Source: Burkholderia sp. Bp9142
GTDB lineage: Bacteria > Pseudomonadota > Gammaproteobacteria > Burkholderiales > Burkholderiaceae
Length of the DNA stretch: 64,000 nucleotides
NCBI RefSeq assembly: GCF_003853415.1
Contig: NZ_QTPP01000029.1
Coordinates: 1 to 64,000, forward strand
Direction of reading: 5' to 3'
Shown in pieces: positions 7,849 through 16,978 of the stretch (positions are counted from its first letter, which is position 1; every line of letters starts with the position of its first letter). The notes under the pieces were generated by a model. It had not been told where the DNA came from, made no database searches, and worked only from the letters and a program-made list of their open reading frames with translations. The translations under genes were made by a program, and so were the position numbers.

Positions 7849-8538
7849 ATGTTTCTACAAGGCTACGGCCCGCTGATCCTCGCAGGCACCTGGCAAACCG
7901 TCAAACTGGCGGTGCTGTCGCTCGCGCTGTCGTTCCTGCTGGGCCTGCTCGGCGCGGGCGCGAAGCTGTCGCGCAACCGCTTCACGAACGGCGCCGGCAC
8001 CGTCTACACGACGCTGATCCGCGGCGTCCCCGACCTCGTGCTGATGCTGCTGCTGTTCTACAGCCTGCAGATCTGGCTGAACGTGGCGACCGACGCGCTC
8101 GGCTGGGACCAGATCGACATCGACCCGTTCCTCGCCGGCGTGCTCGTGCTCGGCTTCATCTACGGCGCGTACTTCACCGAGACCTTCCGCGGCGCGTTCC
8201 TGTCGGTGCCGCGCGGCCAGCTCGAGGCCGGCAGCGCGTACGGGATGACCAGCTGGCAGGTGTTCACGCGGATCATGTTCCCGCAGATGATGCGCTTCGC
8301 GCTGCCGGGCATCGGCAACAACTGGCAGGTGCTCGTGAAGTCGACCGCGCTCGTGTCGATCATCGGCCTCGCGGACGTCGTGAAGGCGTCGCAGGACGCC
8401 GGCAAGGGCACGCTGCGGTTCTTCTTCTTCACGCTGATCGCCGGTGCGGTCTACCTCGCCATCACGACGATCTCGAACTTCGTGCTGATGTGGCTCGAAA
8501 AGCGCTACTCGACCGGTGTCCGCAAGGCTGACCTATGA
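7849..8538 (+). CDS. hisQ: Basic amino acid ABC transporter permease HisQ
   Basis: The 229-residue inner-membrane protein has about five membrane segments. An EAA-type loop typical of HisQ-family permeases lies near residues 128-150 (QLEAGSAYGMTSWQVFTRIMFPQ). The start is the ATG at 7849 with an AGGGA site just upstream; the open frame extends further 5' but that part is shadow-like. The gene lies 228 bp after the binding protein, a gap that may hold a transcript-processing or attenuating hairpin, as often seen after SBP genes. It overlaps hisM by 4 bp (ATGA). Confidence 0.92.
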   Translation: MFLQGYGPLILAGTWQTVKLAVLSLALSFLLGLLGAGAKLSRNRFTNGAGTVYTTLIRGVPDLVLMLLLFYSLQIWLNVATDALGWDQIDIDPFLAGVLVLGFIYGAYFTETFRGAFLSVPRGQLEAGSAYGMTSWQVFTRIMFPQMMRFALPGIGNNWQVLVKSTALVSIIGLADVVKASQDAGKGTLRFFFFTLIAGAVYLAITTISNFVLMWLEKRYSTGVRKADL

Positions 8539-9248
8539 TCGAACTCATCCAAGAATACTGGCGCAACTACCTCTACACCGACGGCTTCCGGCTCACCGGC
8601 GTCGCGATCACGCTGTGGCTGCTCGTCGTGTCGATCGGCCTCGGCTTCTGCCTGTCGGTGCCGCTCGCGGTGGCCCGCGTGTCGAAGAAGAAGTGGCTGT
8701 CGGGCGCCGTATGGCTCTATACGTACGTGTTCCGCGGCACGCCGCTCTACGTGCAGCTGCTGCTCTGCTACACCGGCCTCTACAGCCTGCAGTTCGTGCG
8801 CGGCACGCCGCTGCTCGACGCGTTCTTCCGCGACGGGATGCACTGCACGCTGCTCGCGTTCACGCTGAACACCTGCGCGTACACCACCGAGATCTTCGCG
8901 GGCGCGATCAAGTCGACGTCGTACGGCGAGATCGAGGCCGCGCGCGCGTACGGGATGTCCACCTTCACGATGTATCGCCGCGTGATCCTGCCGTCCGCGC
9001 TGCGCCGCTCGCTGCCGCTCTACAGCAACGAAGTGATCCTGATGCTGCACGCAACCACCGTCGCGTTCACCGCGACCGTGCCGGACATCCTGAAGATCGC
9101 CCGCGACGTCAACTCGGCGACCTACATGTCGTTCCACGCATTCGGCATCGCCGCCCTGCTCTATCTCGTGATCTCGTTCACGCTCGTGTGGCTGTTCCGC
9201 CAGGCCGAGCGTCGCTGGCTCGCGTATCTGCGCCCGCAAGGCAAGTAA
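8535..9248 (+). CDS. hisM: Basic amino acid ABC transporter permease HisM
   Basis: The 237-residue partner permease has about five membrane helices and the loop GEIEAARAYGMSTFTMYRR at about residues 130-150. It forms the heterodimeric channel with HisQ. The ATGA overlap with hisQ shows translational coupling, and the ATPase gene follows 16 bp later. The length matches the family. Confidence 0.92.
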   Translation: MIELIQEYWRNYLYTDGFRLTGVAITLWLLVVSIGLGFCLSVPLAVARVSKKKWLSGAVWLYTYVFRGTPLYVQLLLCYTGLYSLQFVRGTPLLDAFFRDGMHCTLLAFTLNTCAYTTEIFAGAIKSTSYGEIEAARAYGMSTFTMYRRVILPSALRRSLPLYSNEVILMLHATTVAFTATVPDILKIARDVNSATYMSFHAFGIAALLYLVISFTLVWLFRQAERRWLAYLRPQGK

Positions 9249-9264
9249 GTTTTCGCAGGACTAT

Positions 9265-10044
9265 ATGAATTCCCAGACTCAGAAGCTTTTCGTCGACGAT
9301 CTGCACAAGCGATACGGCGACAACGAGGTGCTCAAGGGCGTGTCGCTGAAGGCGAACTCGGGCGACGTGATCAGCGTGATCGGCTCGTCCGGTTCGGGCA
9401 AGAGCACGATGCTGCGCTGTATCAACTTCCTCGAGCAGCCGAACGCGGGCCGCATCGTCGTCGACGGCGAGGAAGTGCGCACCACCCCCGACAAGACGGG
9501 CGCGCTGCGCGCGGCCGATTCGAAGCAGCTGCAGCGCGTGCGCACCAAGCTGTCGATGGTGTTCCAGCACTTCAACCTCTGGTCGCACATGAACGTGATC
9601 GAGAACGTGATGGAAGCGCCCGTCAACGTGCTCGGCATCCCGAAGAAGGAAGCCGAGGAGCGTGCGCGCGAATATCTCGAGAAGGTCGGCCTCGCGCCGC
9701 GCGTGGAAAAGCAGTATCCGTCGCACCTGTCGGGCGGCCAGCAGCAGCGTGTCGCGATCGCGCGCGCGCTGGCGATGCATCCGGACGTGATGCTGTTCGA
9801 CGAGCCGACGTCGGCGCTCGATCCGGAACTCGTCGGCGAAGTGCTGAAGGTGATGCAGAAGCTGGCCGAGGAAGGCCGCACGATGATCGTCGTCACGCAC
9901 GAGATGGGCTTCGCGCGCAACGTGTCGAACCACGTGATGTTCCTGCACCAGGGGCGCGTCGAGGAAGAAGGCGTGCCGGCCGAGGTGTTCGCCAACCCGA
10001 AGAGCGAACGCCTGCGCGGGTTCCTGTCGGGTAGCCTCAAGTAA
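9265..10044 (+). CDS. hisP: Basic amino acid ABC transporter ATP-binding protein HisP
   Basis: The 259-residue ATPase has Walker A GSSGSGKS (about residues 38-45), a Q-loop (VFQHFNLW), signature LSGGQQQR, Walker B VMLFDEPTSALD, and the H-loop histidine in VVTHEMGFA. It energises the HisQM importer and is the last gene of the hisJQMP operon. A perfect hairpin terminator follows it at 10070. Confidence 0.95.
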   Translation: MNSQTQKLFVDDLHKRYGDNEVLKGVSLKANSGDVISVIGSSGSGKSTMLRCINFLEQPNAGRIVVDGEEVRTTPDKTGALRAADSKQLQRVRTKLSMVFQHFNLWSHMNVIENVMEAPVNVLGIPKKEAEERAREYLEKVGLAPRVEKQYPSHLSGGQQQRVAIARALAMHPDVMLFDEPTSALDPELVGEVLKVMQKLAEEGRTMIVVTHEMGFARNVSNHVMFLHQGRVEEEGVPAEVFANPKSERLRGFLSGSLK

Positions 10045-10069
10045 CGCACACGACGCGTTGCACCACACG

Positions 10070-10095
10070 AACGGGCGCCATGCGGCGCCCGTTTT
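10070..10095. terminator. Bidirectional hairpin terminator
   Basis: A 10-bp stem (aacgggcgcc with ggcgcccgtt), loop atgc and a short T run lie between convergent hisP and the acetyltransferase gene. Confidence 0.85.
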
Positions 10096-10099
10096 GCCT

Positions 10100-10597
10100 T
10101 TACGCGGCGTCCGCCGGCGCGCCGTCCGCGAACGCGCGCAGCGCATCGCCCGCGAGCCGGTAGCGCACCCATTCGCTCTGCGGCGCCGCGCCGACGCTTT
10201 CGTAGAAGCGGATCGCCGGCTCGTTCCAGTCGAGCACGCTCCATTCGAACCGCCCGCAGCCGGTGTCCACGGCGATGCGCGCGAGCGCCTTCAGCAGCCG
10301 CAGCCCGGCGCCCGCGCCGCGAAAGCGCGGCGATACGTACAGATCCTCGAGATACAGCCCCTGGCGGCCGAGCCACGTCGAATACGAGAAGAAATACACG
10401 GCGAAGCCGGCCGGCTCGCCGTCGACCTCGCAGATCAGCGCGCGCGCGGGCGTTCCTTCGCCGAACAGGCTGCGCTCGAGCGACGCGGGTGTCGCGACCA
10501 CTTCATGCTCCGCCTTCTCGTAGATGGCCAGCTCGGTGATGAAACGCAGGATCTGCGGCACGTCCGCGACGGTGGCGGAACGGATGTCGATTTGCAC
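10100..10597 (-). CDS. GNAT family N-acetyltransferase
   Basis: The 165-residue protein fits the GNAT fold: N-terminal IRSATVADVPQILRFI and central LYLEDLYVSPRFRGAGAGLRLL, which contains the acetyl-CoA-binding R-x-x-G-x-G/A element. WSVLDWNEPAIRFYESVGA, typical of the spermidine/thialysine acetyltransferase group, follows. I take the GTG at 10597 as start because an AAGGAGG site lies about 10 nt upstream on the complement and homology-like sequence begins there (VQIDIRSATV). An upstream ATG at 10654 would add 19 residues of unlikely composition. The gene is divergent from a LysR gene. The acceptor substrate (polyamine or thialysine-like) is inferred from family resemblance only. Confidence 0.87.
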   Translation of the reverse strand: MQIDIRSATVADVPQILRFITELAIYEKAEHEVVATPASLERSLFGEGTPARALICEVDGEPAGFAVYFFSYSTWLGRQGLYLEDLYVSPRFRGAGAGLRLLKALARIAVDTGCGRFEWSVLDWNEPAIRFYESVGAAPQSEWVRYRLAGDALRAFADGAPADAA

Positions 10598-10700
10598 GGT
10601 AGGGAGCCCTCCTTCGGCCCGAACTGAAAATGGAATGCGATGCCGCCCGCGCAAATGCGCATAGCGTCGCCCGGATCGACATGCTACGTTCGCGGCTCAA

Positions 10701-10715
10701 CTGCAGGAAGTGCAG
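10701..10715. promoter_or_regulatory. LysR-type box (T-N11-A palindrome)
   Basis: CTGCA-GGAAG-TGCAG is a 5-bp inverted repeat whose inner T and A are separated by 11 bases, as in LysR-type regulator sites. It lies between the acetyltransferase gene and the LysR gene, 15 bp before the chosen LysR start. Confidence 0.5.
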
Positions 10716-10730
10716 TTTATTCATCCTGAC

Positions 10731-11663
10731 ATGAACATGATGCATCCCGACCTGCGCCGTCTCGACCTGAACCTGCTGCTCGCATTCGACGCGCTGTACC
10801 GCCACCGGTCGGTCGCCGCGGCCGCGCACGAACTGGCGATGAGCCCGTCCGCGCTGAGCCACGCGCTCGCGCGGCTGCGCGAAGCGATCGGCGACGCGCT
10901 GTTCGTGCGGCTCGGCAACGAGATGCAGCCGACCGTGCGCGCCGACGACATCGCCACCTGGGCCGGCGACGCGCTCGACACGATGTCGAAGGGGCTCGCG
11001 CGCGCGCGCCGCTTCGATCCCGCGCAAAGCGACCGTACGTTCGTGTTCGCCGCGAGCGACTACACGGCGTTCGCCGTGCTGCCGGCGCTGCTCGCGCGCA
11101 TCGGGCAGGTCGCGCCGCGGCTGCGGATCCGCGTCGTCCATTCCGACCGAAAGATCTCGATCGACGAACTCGCGGCCGGCCGCATCGATTTCGCGCTCGG
11201 CTATCACGAGGAATCGGCCGCCGACGCGCCGGGCATCGAGGATTTCGACTGGTTCTCGGACGACTACGTGGTGATCGCGAGCGCCGCGCATCCCGACATC
11301 CGCCGGCGGCTGACGCTCGACCAGTATCTCGCCGCGCGCCACGTCGTCGTCACGCCCTGGAACGAGTCGCGAGGCGTCGTGGACTACGTGCTCGACCGGC
11401 TCGGCCTCGCGCGGCAGGTCGCCGTGCAGCTGCCGAGCGTGTTGGCCGCGCCGTTCGTGATCGCGGAATCGGCGTTGCTGATGACGGTGCCGAACCGCGC
11501 CGCGCAGGCACTGCGCCACGCGACGCCGATCCGCATCTTCCCCGCGCCGTTCGAGATCCCGCGCTATACGGTGAAGGTCTACTCGCACGCGAAGCACGCG
11601 CGCACCGATGCGCACCGGTGGATTCGCGCGCAGTTGCTCGAAGCACGGCCGGCGCCCGGTTGA
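10731..11663 (+). CDS. LysR family transcriptional regulator
   Basis: From the ATG at 10731 the protein is 310 residues. An N-terminal winged helix-turn-helix (LDLNLLLAFDALYRHRSVAAAAHELAMS.. ..ALSHALARLRE) occupies about residues 8-70. A periplasmic-binding-like effector domain covers about 95-300. A GTG at 10710 and ATGs at 10737 and 10740 are also possible starts; none has a clear ribosome site. It is most like the NodD/SyrM/LinR-type subgroup in the linker FVFAASDYTAFAVLPALL. Target and inducer are unknown. The T-N11-A box at 10701 suggests autoregulation and possibly control of the divergent acetyltransferase gene. Confidence 0.9.
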   Translation: MNMMHPDLRRLDLNLLLAFDALYRHRSVAAAAHELAMSPSALSHALARLREAIGDALFVRLGNEMQPTVRADDIATWAGDALDTMSKGLARARRFDPAQSDRTFVFAASDYTAFAVLPALLARIGQVAPRLRIRVVHSDRKISIDELAAGRIDFALGYHEESAADAPGIEDFDWFSDDYVVIASAAHPDIRRRLTLDQYLAARHVVVTPWNESRGVVDYVLDRLGLARQVAVQLPSVLAAPFVIAESALLMTVPNRAAQALRHATPIRIFPAPFEIPRYTVKVYSHAKHARTDAHRWIRAQLLEARPAPG

Positions 11664-12243
11664 GCAGCACGCTCATGGGCCCGCACGGCGTGCGGTGTCC
11701 CTTGTCGGGCTGGCGTTTCCGGCGCATTCGGGCGACGGCGACAGCCGCCCGATCATTACGAAATGCTGACTAATTCCGTCTCCCCGGCGCCTACGCCGGC
11801 GCCCCCGGCGACGTCAATAGTGGCAATCCTTGACCCATGACCGCCGAATCCATGTCTCCCTTGCTGGAGAAGGGTTTTCCGGGAGCCGGCTCCTTCTCGG
11901 GCACCTGCTGCGTACTCTGTTGCATGGCAATTTGGCGACACGTGTTAGTCAAACAACGATTTCCATCGCCACAAAATTGTATTTTTGCTAAATTAGTAAC
12001 CAAAGTAGCAAAACGAAGTTCGTGAAATGTAGTTTAGCTTCACGACACAACAAGGAGACCCGCAAGCCGACCCGGCAGCGCGGGACCGCTCAACGGTGTT
12101 CCGTCCGCTTGCCCGCGTGCCACGCTTACCGGCCCTGCACGAGGTCTCCCTGGTTATCCCGCTTTTCGCTTTTGCCCGGCGCTCGCTGCGCCGGGCATCT
12201 CGTGCAGTCTGGGTTGACTTTTTGACAGGGTATGGAGGAGATG
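11664..12243. other. Long AT-rich porin leader and regulatory region
   Basis: This 580-bp gap lies upstream of the porin. The segment around 11930-12050 is markedly AT-rich against its surroundings. It holds an 8-bp inverted repeat at 11983-12013 (ttttgcta and tagcaaaa) and a 7-bp one at 12020-12045 (tcgtgaa and ttcacga). Further upstream is a possible RNA hairpin at 11867-11898 (gagaagg and ccttctc). Short open frames here lack ribosome sites and coding character. A porin promoter with operators for an osmoregulator is the simplest reading. Confidence 0.55.
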
Positions 12244-13326
12244 ATGAAGAAAGCTTTGGTCGCGGCCGCGCTGATGGCTGCTGGAGTGGTAACGGCGCAC
12301 GCGCAGAGCAGCGTCACGCTGTATGGTCGCCTGGATGCCGGCCTCGAGTACATGAACGGCCTGCAGGACGGCCATCGCTACCGCGCGGAGAGCGGCGACT
12401 GGGGCACGAGCCTGTGGGGCTTGAAGGGCAGCGAGGACATCGGCGGCGGCAACAAGATCCTGTTCCACCTGGAAGGCGCGTTCAACACGATGAACGGTGG
12501 CCTCGGCACGAGCGGCTCGATCTGGGATCGTTTCGCGACCGTCGGCATTACGAACGACCGCTACGGTACGCTGCTGTTCGGCCGCGAACTCGCGATCGCG
12601 AACGGCGTGTGGGACTTCGATCCGCTGGGCCAGTCGAGCTGGTCGTCGGCATCGCTCGTGCGCGGCCGCAACTGGAACAAGACCAGCAACAACGTGTCGT
12701 ACCAGTCGCCGCAGTTCTACGGCCTCGACTTCTACGGCCAGTTCGCCTTCTCGAACTCCACCAGCTTCAACGGCAACACGACGGCCGGCCAGCCGGGTCG
12801 TGCGGCCGGCGCACAGATCACGTACACGAACTCGCTGTTCCAGTTGCGCGGCATCTACGACGAAACGCGCGACAGCAACGGCCGCTTCTCCGACGTGTTC
12901 AACTACTCGCGTGAATACTTCGCGGGCGCGAACGTGTTCCTCGGCCAGTTCAAGCTGCAGGCCGCCTACCAGGCGTCGCACGCGGACGGCAGCGGCGGCC
13001 CGGCCGTCAACAACGGTATCACCGGCACCCAGCAGGTCTGGGGCGGCGTGACGTGGCAGGCAACGCCGGCAGCAGCGCTGATCGCGGCCGTCTATCACGT
13101 GAACGCGAACCACGGCGGCGGCAACGCGAACATCTACACGGTCGGCGGTTCGTACAACATCTCGAAGCGCACGCTGTTCGACGTGCAGGTCGCGACGGTG
13201 CGCAACAGCAAGACCGCGAACTTCGGCCTGAACGCGAACGGTGCAGGCACCGCCGTGTCGACGGGCAACCCGCATGCGGGCGGCAGCCAGACCGGCGTCT
13301 ACGCCGGCATCCAGCACCTGTTCTGA
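12244..13326 (+). CDS. Gram-negative general porin (OmpC/Porin_4 type)
   Basis: The 360-residue outer-membrane protein has signal peptide MKKALVAAALMAAGVVTAHA, then QSSVTLYGRLDAGLEY, the standard N-terminus of Burkholderia trimeric 16-strand porins. It ends in GVYAGIQHLF, with the terminal Phe used for outer-membrane insertion. WGLKGSEDIGGGNKILFHLEGAF and RYGTLLFGRE are further family landmarks. I chose the ATG at 12244 because GGAGG at 12234-12238 is then 5 nt away; ATGs at 12232 and 12241 are in frame. It would pass small hydrophilic solutes. Expression is probably controlled through the long AT-rich leader, and a terminator follows. Confidence 0.93.
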   Translation: MKKALVAAALMAAGVVTAHAQSSVTLYGRLDAGLEYMNGLQDGHRYRAESGDWGTSLWGLKGSEDIGGGNKILFHLEGAFNTMNGGLGTSGSIWDRFATVGITNDRYGTLLFGRELAIANGVWDFDPLGQSSWSSASLVRGRNWNKTSNNVSYQSPQFYGLDFYGQFAFSNSTSFNGNTTAGQPGRAAGAQITYTNSLFQLRGIYDETRDSNGRFSDVFNYSREYFAGANVFLGQFKLQAAYQASHADGSGGPAVNNGITGTQQVWGGVTWQATPAAALIAAVYHVNANHGGGNANIYTVGGSYNISKRTLFDVQVATVRNSKTANFGLNANGAGTAVSTGNPHAGGSQTGVYAGIQHLF

Positions 13327-13387
13327 TCAGGCGCCGTCCAGAGAACGATTCGACAACACTTTCCACGCTGCTGCGAGAGGCGCGTAT

Positions 13388-13424
13388 CGGTGCGGTACCC
13401 ACCCGGGTATCCGCACCGTTTTTT
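13388..13424 (+). terminator. Rho-independent terminator of the porin gene
   Basis: The stem cggtgcggtacc / ggtatccgcaccg (one bulged base) is followed by six T residues, starting 61 bp after the porin stop. Confidence 0.85.
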
Positions 13425-13493
13425 ATTGGCGGGCGGGAATCGTGCGGCCCGCGGCCGAATCTGCCGCGTCCGCCGAATGGCCGGTTGCGGCGC

Positions 13494-13832
13494 TCAGACC
13501 GCCGCTTCGTTCTCTTCGCCGGTGCGGATGCGGATCACGCGCTCGACGTCCGACACGAAGATCTTGCCGTCGCCGATCTTGCCCGTGCGGGCCGCGCCGA
13601 TCACCGCGTCGATCACCTGGTCGACCTGCGCTTCCGCGACGACCACCTCGATCTTCATCTTCGGCAGGAAGTCGACGACGTATTCGGCGCCGCGATACAG
13701 CTCCGTGTGCCCCTTCTGGCGGCCGAAGCCCTTCACTTCCGTCACGGTCAGGCCCGTGAGGCCGACTTCGGCGAGCGCTTCGCGGACTTCGTCCAGCTTG
13801 AACGGCTTGATGATGGCGGTGATGCGTTTCAT
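13494..13832 (-). CDS. glnB: Nitrogen regulatory protein PII
   Basis: The 112-residue protein is a full-length PII protein. KGFGRQKGHTELYRGAEYVVDFLPK contains the T-loop, with the uridylylated tyrosine at residue 51. The C-terminal segment GKIGDGKIFVSDVERVIRIRTGE matches the family's ATP/2-oxoglutarate site. It signals nitrogen status to glutamine synthetase adenylylation and to NtrB. It lies 83 bp downstream of nadE on the same strand, an arrangement in which it may be co-transcribed with the glutamine-dependent NAD synthetase or use its own promoter. GlnB and GlnK are hard to tell apart; the absence of an adjacent amtB favours GlnB. Confidence 0.93.
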   Translation of the reverse strand: MKRITAIIKPFKLDEVREALAEVGLTGLTVTEVKGFGRQKGHTELYRGAEYVVDFLPKMKIEVVVAEAQVDQVIDAVIGAARTGKIGDGKIFVSDVERVIRIRTGEENEAAV

Positions 13833-13915
13833 GATGGTTGTCCCTCAATGCTCGTTTGGATGCAAAATCGCGATCCCGATTGTAAGCCGGCCAGCCGCGT
13901 ACGGCCCAGCACGGC

Positions 13916-15622
<1,707 letters not shown>

Positions 15623-15731
15623 GACGGGATCGGCGCAGCCCGGCGGCGCGCCCTGAACGGCTGACGAAATCGTCCCGGACGCGGGCCACGGCGGCACGCA
15701 TCCGGCGGCATCCAACAGTACGGATTCACGC

Positions 15732-16907
15732 TTGAAACACGAACGCATCGATTATCGCACGGGCATCCTGTCGTCCCCCGCGGAGGTGCCGGCCGACGAA
15801 TGGAACGCGCTGCTCGAGCGCGACGCGCAGCCGACGCCGTTCCTGCGCCACGAATTCCTCGACGCGCTGCAGGTCGCGCGCTGCGCGGTCGACGATACCG
15901 GCTGGTCGCCGCACTTCGTCACGCTGAGCGATGCGCGCACGGGCCGTCTGGCGGCCGCTGCGCCCGTCTATGCGAAGCAGCATTCGTACGGCGAATACGT
16001 GTTCGACTGGGCATGGGCCGACGCGTACCAGCGCAACGGCCTGTCCTATTACCCGAAGCTGCTGTGCGCGGTGCCGTTCACGCCCGTGCAGGGCACGCGC
16101 CTGCTCGCGGCCGACGACGCCGCGCGCCGCCAGCTCGCCGCGACGCTGCTCGCGTTCGCCGAGCAGAGCGACGTGTCGTCGCTGCACGTGCTGTTCCCGA
16201 CCGGCGACGAAGCGCGGCTGCTCGAATCGATGGGGATGATGCTGCGCGAAGGCGTGCAGTTCCACTGGCTCAACGACGGCTACCGCGACTTCGACGACTT
16301 CCTCGGCACGCTCGAGCAGAAGAAGCGCAAGAACATTCGCGCGGAACGGCGCAAGGTGCGCGATGCCGGCATCACGTTCCGGCGGCTCACCGGCGACCGG
16401 ATCACCGATGCCGACTGGCGCTTCTTCTCGCGCTGCTACCGGCAAACCTATCGCGAGCACTATTCGAGCCCATACCTGAATCTCGACTTCTTCCGCGCGA
16501 TCGGCGCGACGATGCCGGAGAACCTGCTGCTCGTGATCGCGGAAGCCGACGGGCAGCCGATCGCGAGCTCGCTCGCCGTGTACCGGCGCGGCGCGAACGG
16601 CGGCGGCACGCTGTACGGCCGCTACTGGGGCGCGCTCGAGCACGTGCCCTGCCTGCATTTCGAAACGGCCTACTACCAGCTGCTCGAATTCTGCATCGAG
16701 GCCGGGCTCGACACGTTCGAGGGTGGTGCGCAGGGCGAGCACAAGCTCGCGCGCGGCTTCCTGCCAACCGTCACGCATTCCGCGCACTGGCTCGCGCATC
16801 CGGCGTTTTCCGATGCGGTCGCGCACTTTCTCGAACGCGAGACCGAGCATATTCACACGTACGTCGACGAGTTGCACGAGCACGATCCGTTCCGGCGCGC
16901 CGGCTAA
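15732..16907 (+). CDS. FemAB/GNAT-like protein of the DUF482 type
   Basis: The 391-residue protein starts at a TTG (15732), the only plausible start before the conserved N-terminus. It has the duplicated acyltransferase fold suggested by the N-terminal segment NALLERDAQPTPFLRHEFL, central EQKKRKNIRAERRKVRDAGI, and the C-terminal block YGRYWGALEHVPCLHFETAYYQ with FEGGAQGEHKLARGF. These are hallmarks of the GNAT/FemAB-related family once called DUF482. Related FemAB proteins transfer aminoacyl groups in cell-wall synthesis, but no substrate is known for this family and I do not assign one. It is divergent from nadE and convergent with the GH3 gene. Confidence 0.85.
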   Translation: MKHERIDYRTGILSSPAEVPADEWNALLERDAQPTPFLRHEFLDALQVARCAVDDTGWSPHFVTLSDARTGRLAAAAPVYAKQHSYGEYVFDWAWADAYQRNGLSYYPKLLCAVPFTPVQGTRLLAADDAARRQLAATLLAFAEQSDVSSLHVLFPTGDEARLLESMGMMLREGVQFHWLNDGYRDFDDFLGTLEQKKRKNIRAERRKVRDAGITFRRLTGDRITDADWRFFSRCYRQTYREHYSSPYLNLDFFRAIGATMPENLLLVIAEADGQPIASSLAVYRRGANGGGTLYGRYWGALEHVPCLHFETAYYQLLEFCIEAGLDTFEGGAQGEHKLARGFLPTVTHSAHWLAHPAFSDAVAHFLERETEHIHTYVDELHEHDPFRRAG

Positions 16908-16927
16908 CATCGGCCCGCCGGCGCACC

Positions 16928-16963
16928 GGCACGCGGCGACGGTCGAACGCCCCGCCGCGTGCC
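16928..16963. terminator. Hairpin between convergent genes, possible terminator
   Basis: A perfect 11-bp stem (ggcacgcggcg with cgccgcgtgcc) with a 14-nt loop lies between the FemAB-like and GH3 genes. There is no clear T run on either side, so termination is plausible but not certain. Confidence 0.5.
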
Positions 16964-16978
16964 ATCCGGCCGTCCGCT

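Noticed and set aside
11837..12025. A 62-codon frame in the porin leader
   Set aside because: No ribosome site, odd Cys-rich composition, and it runs through the AT-rich regulatory section.
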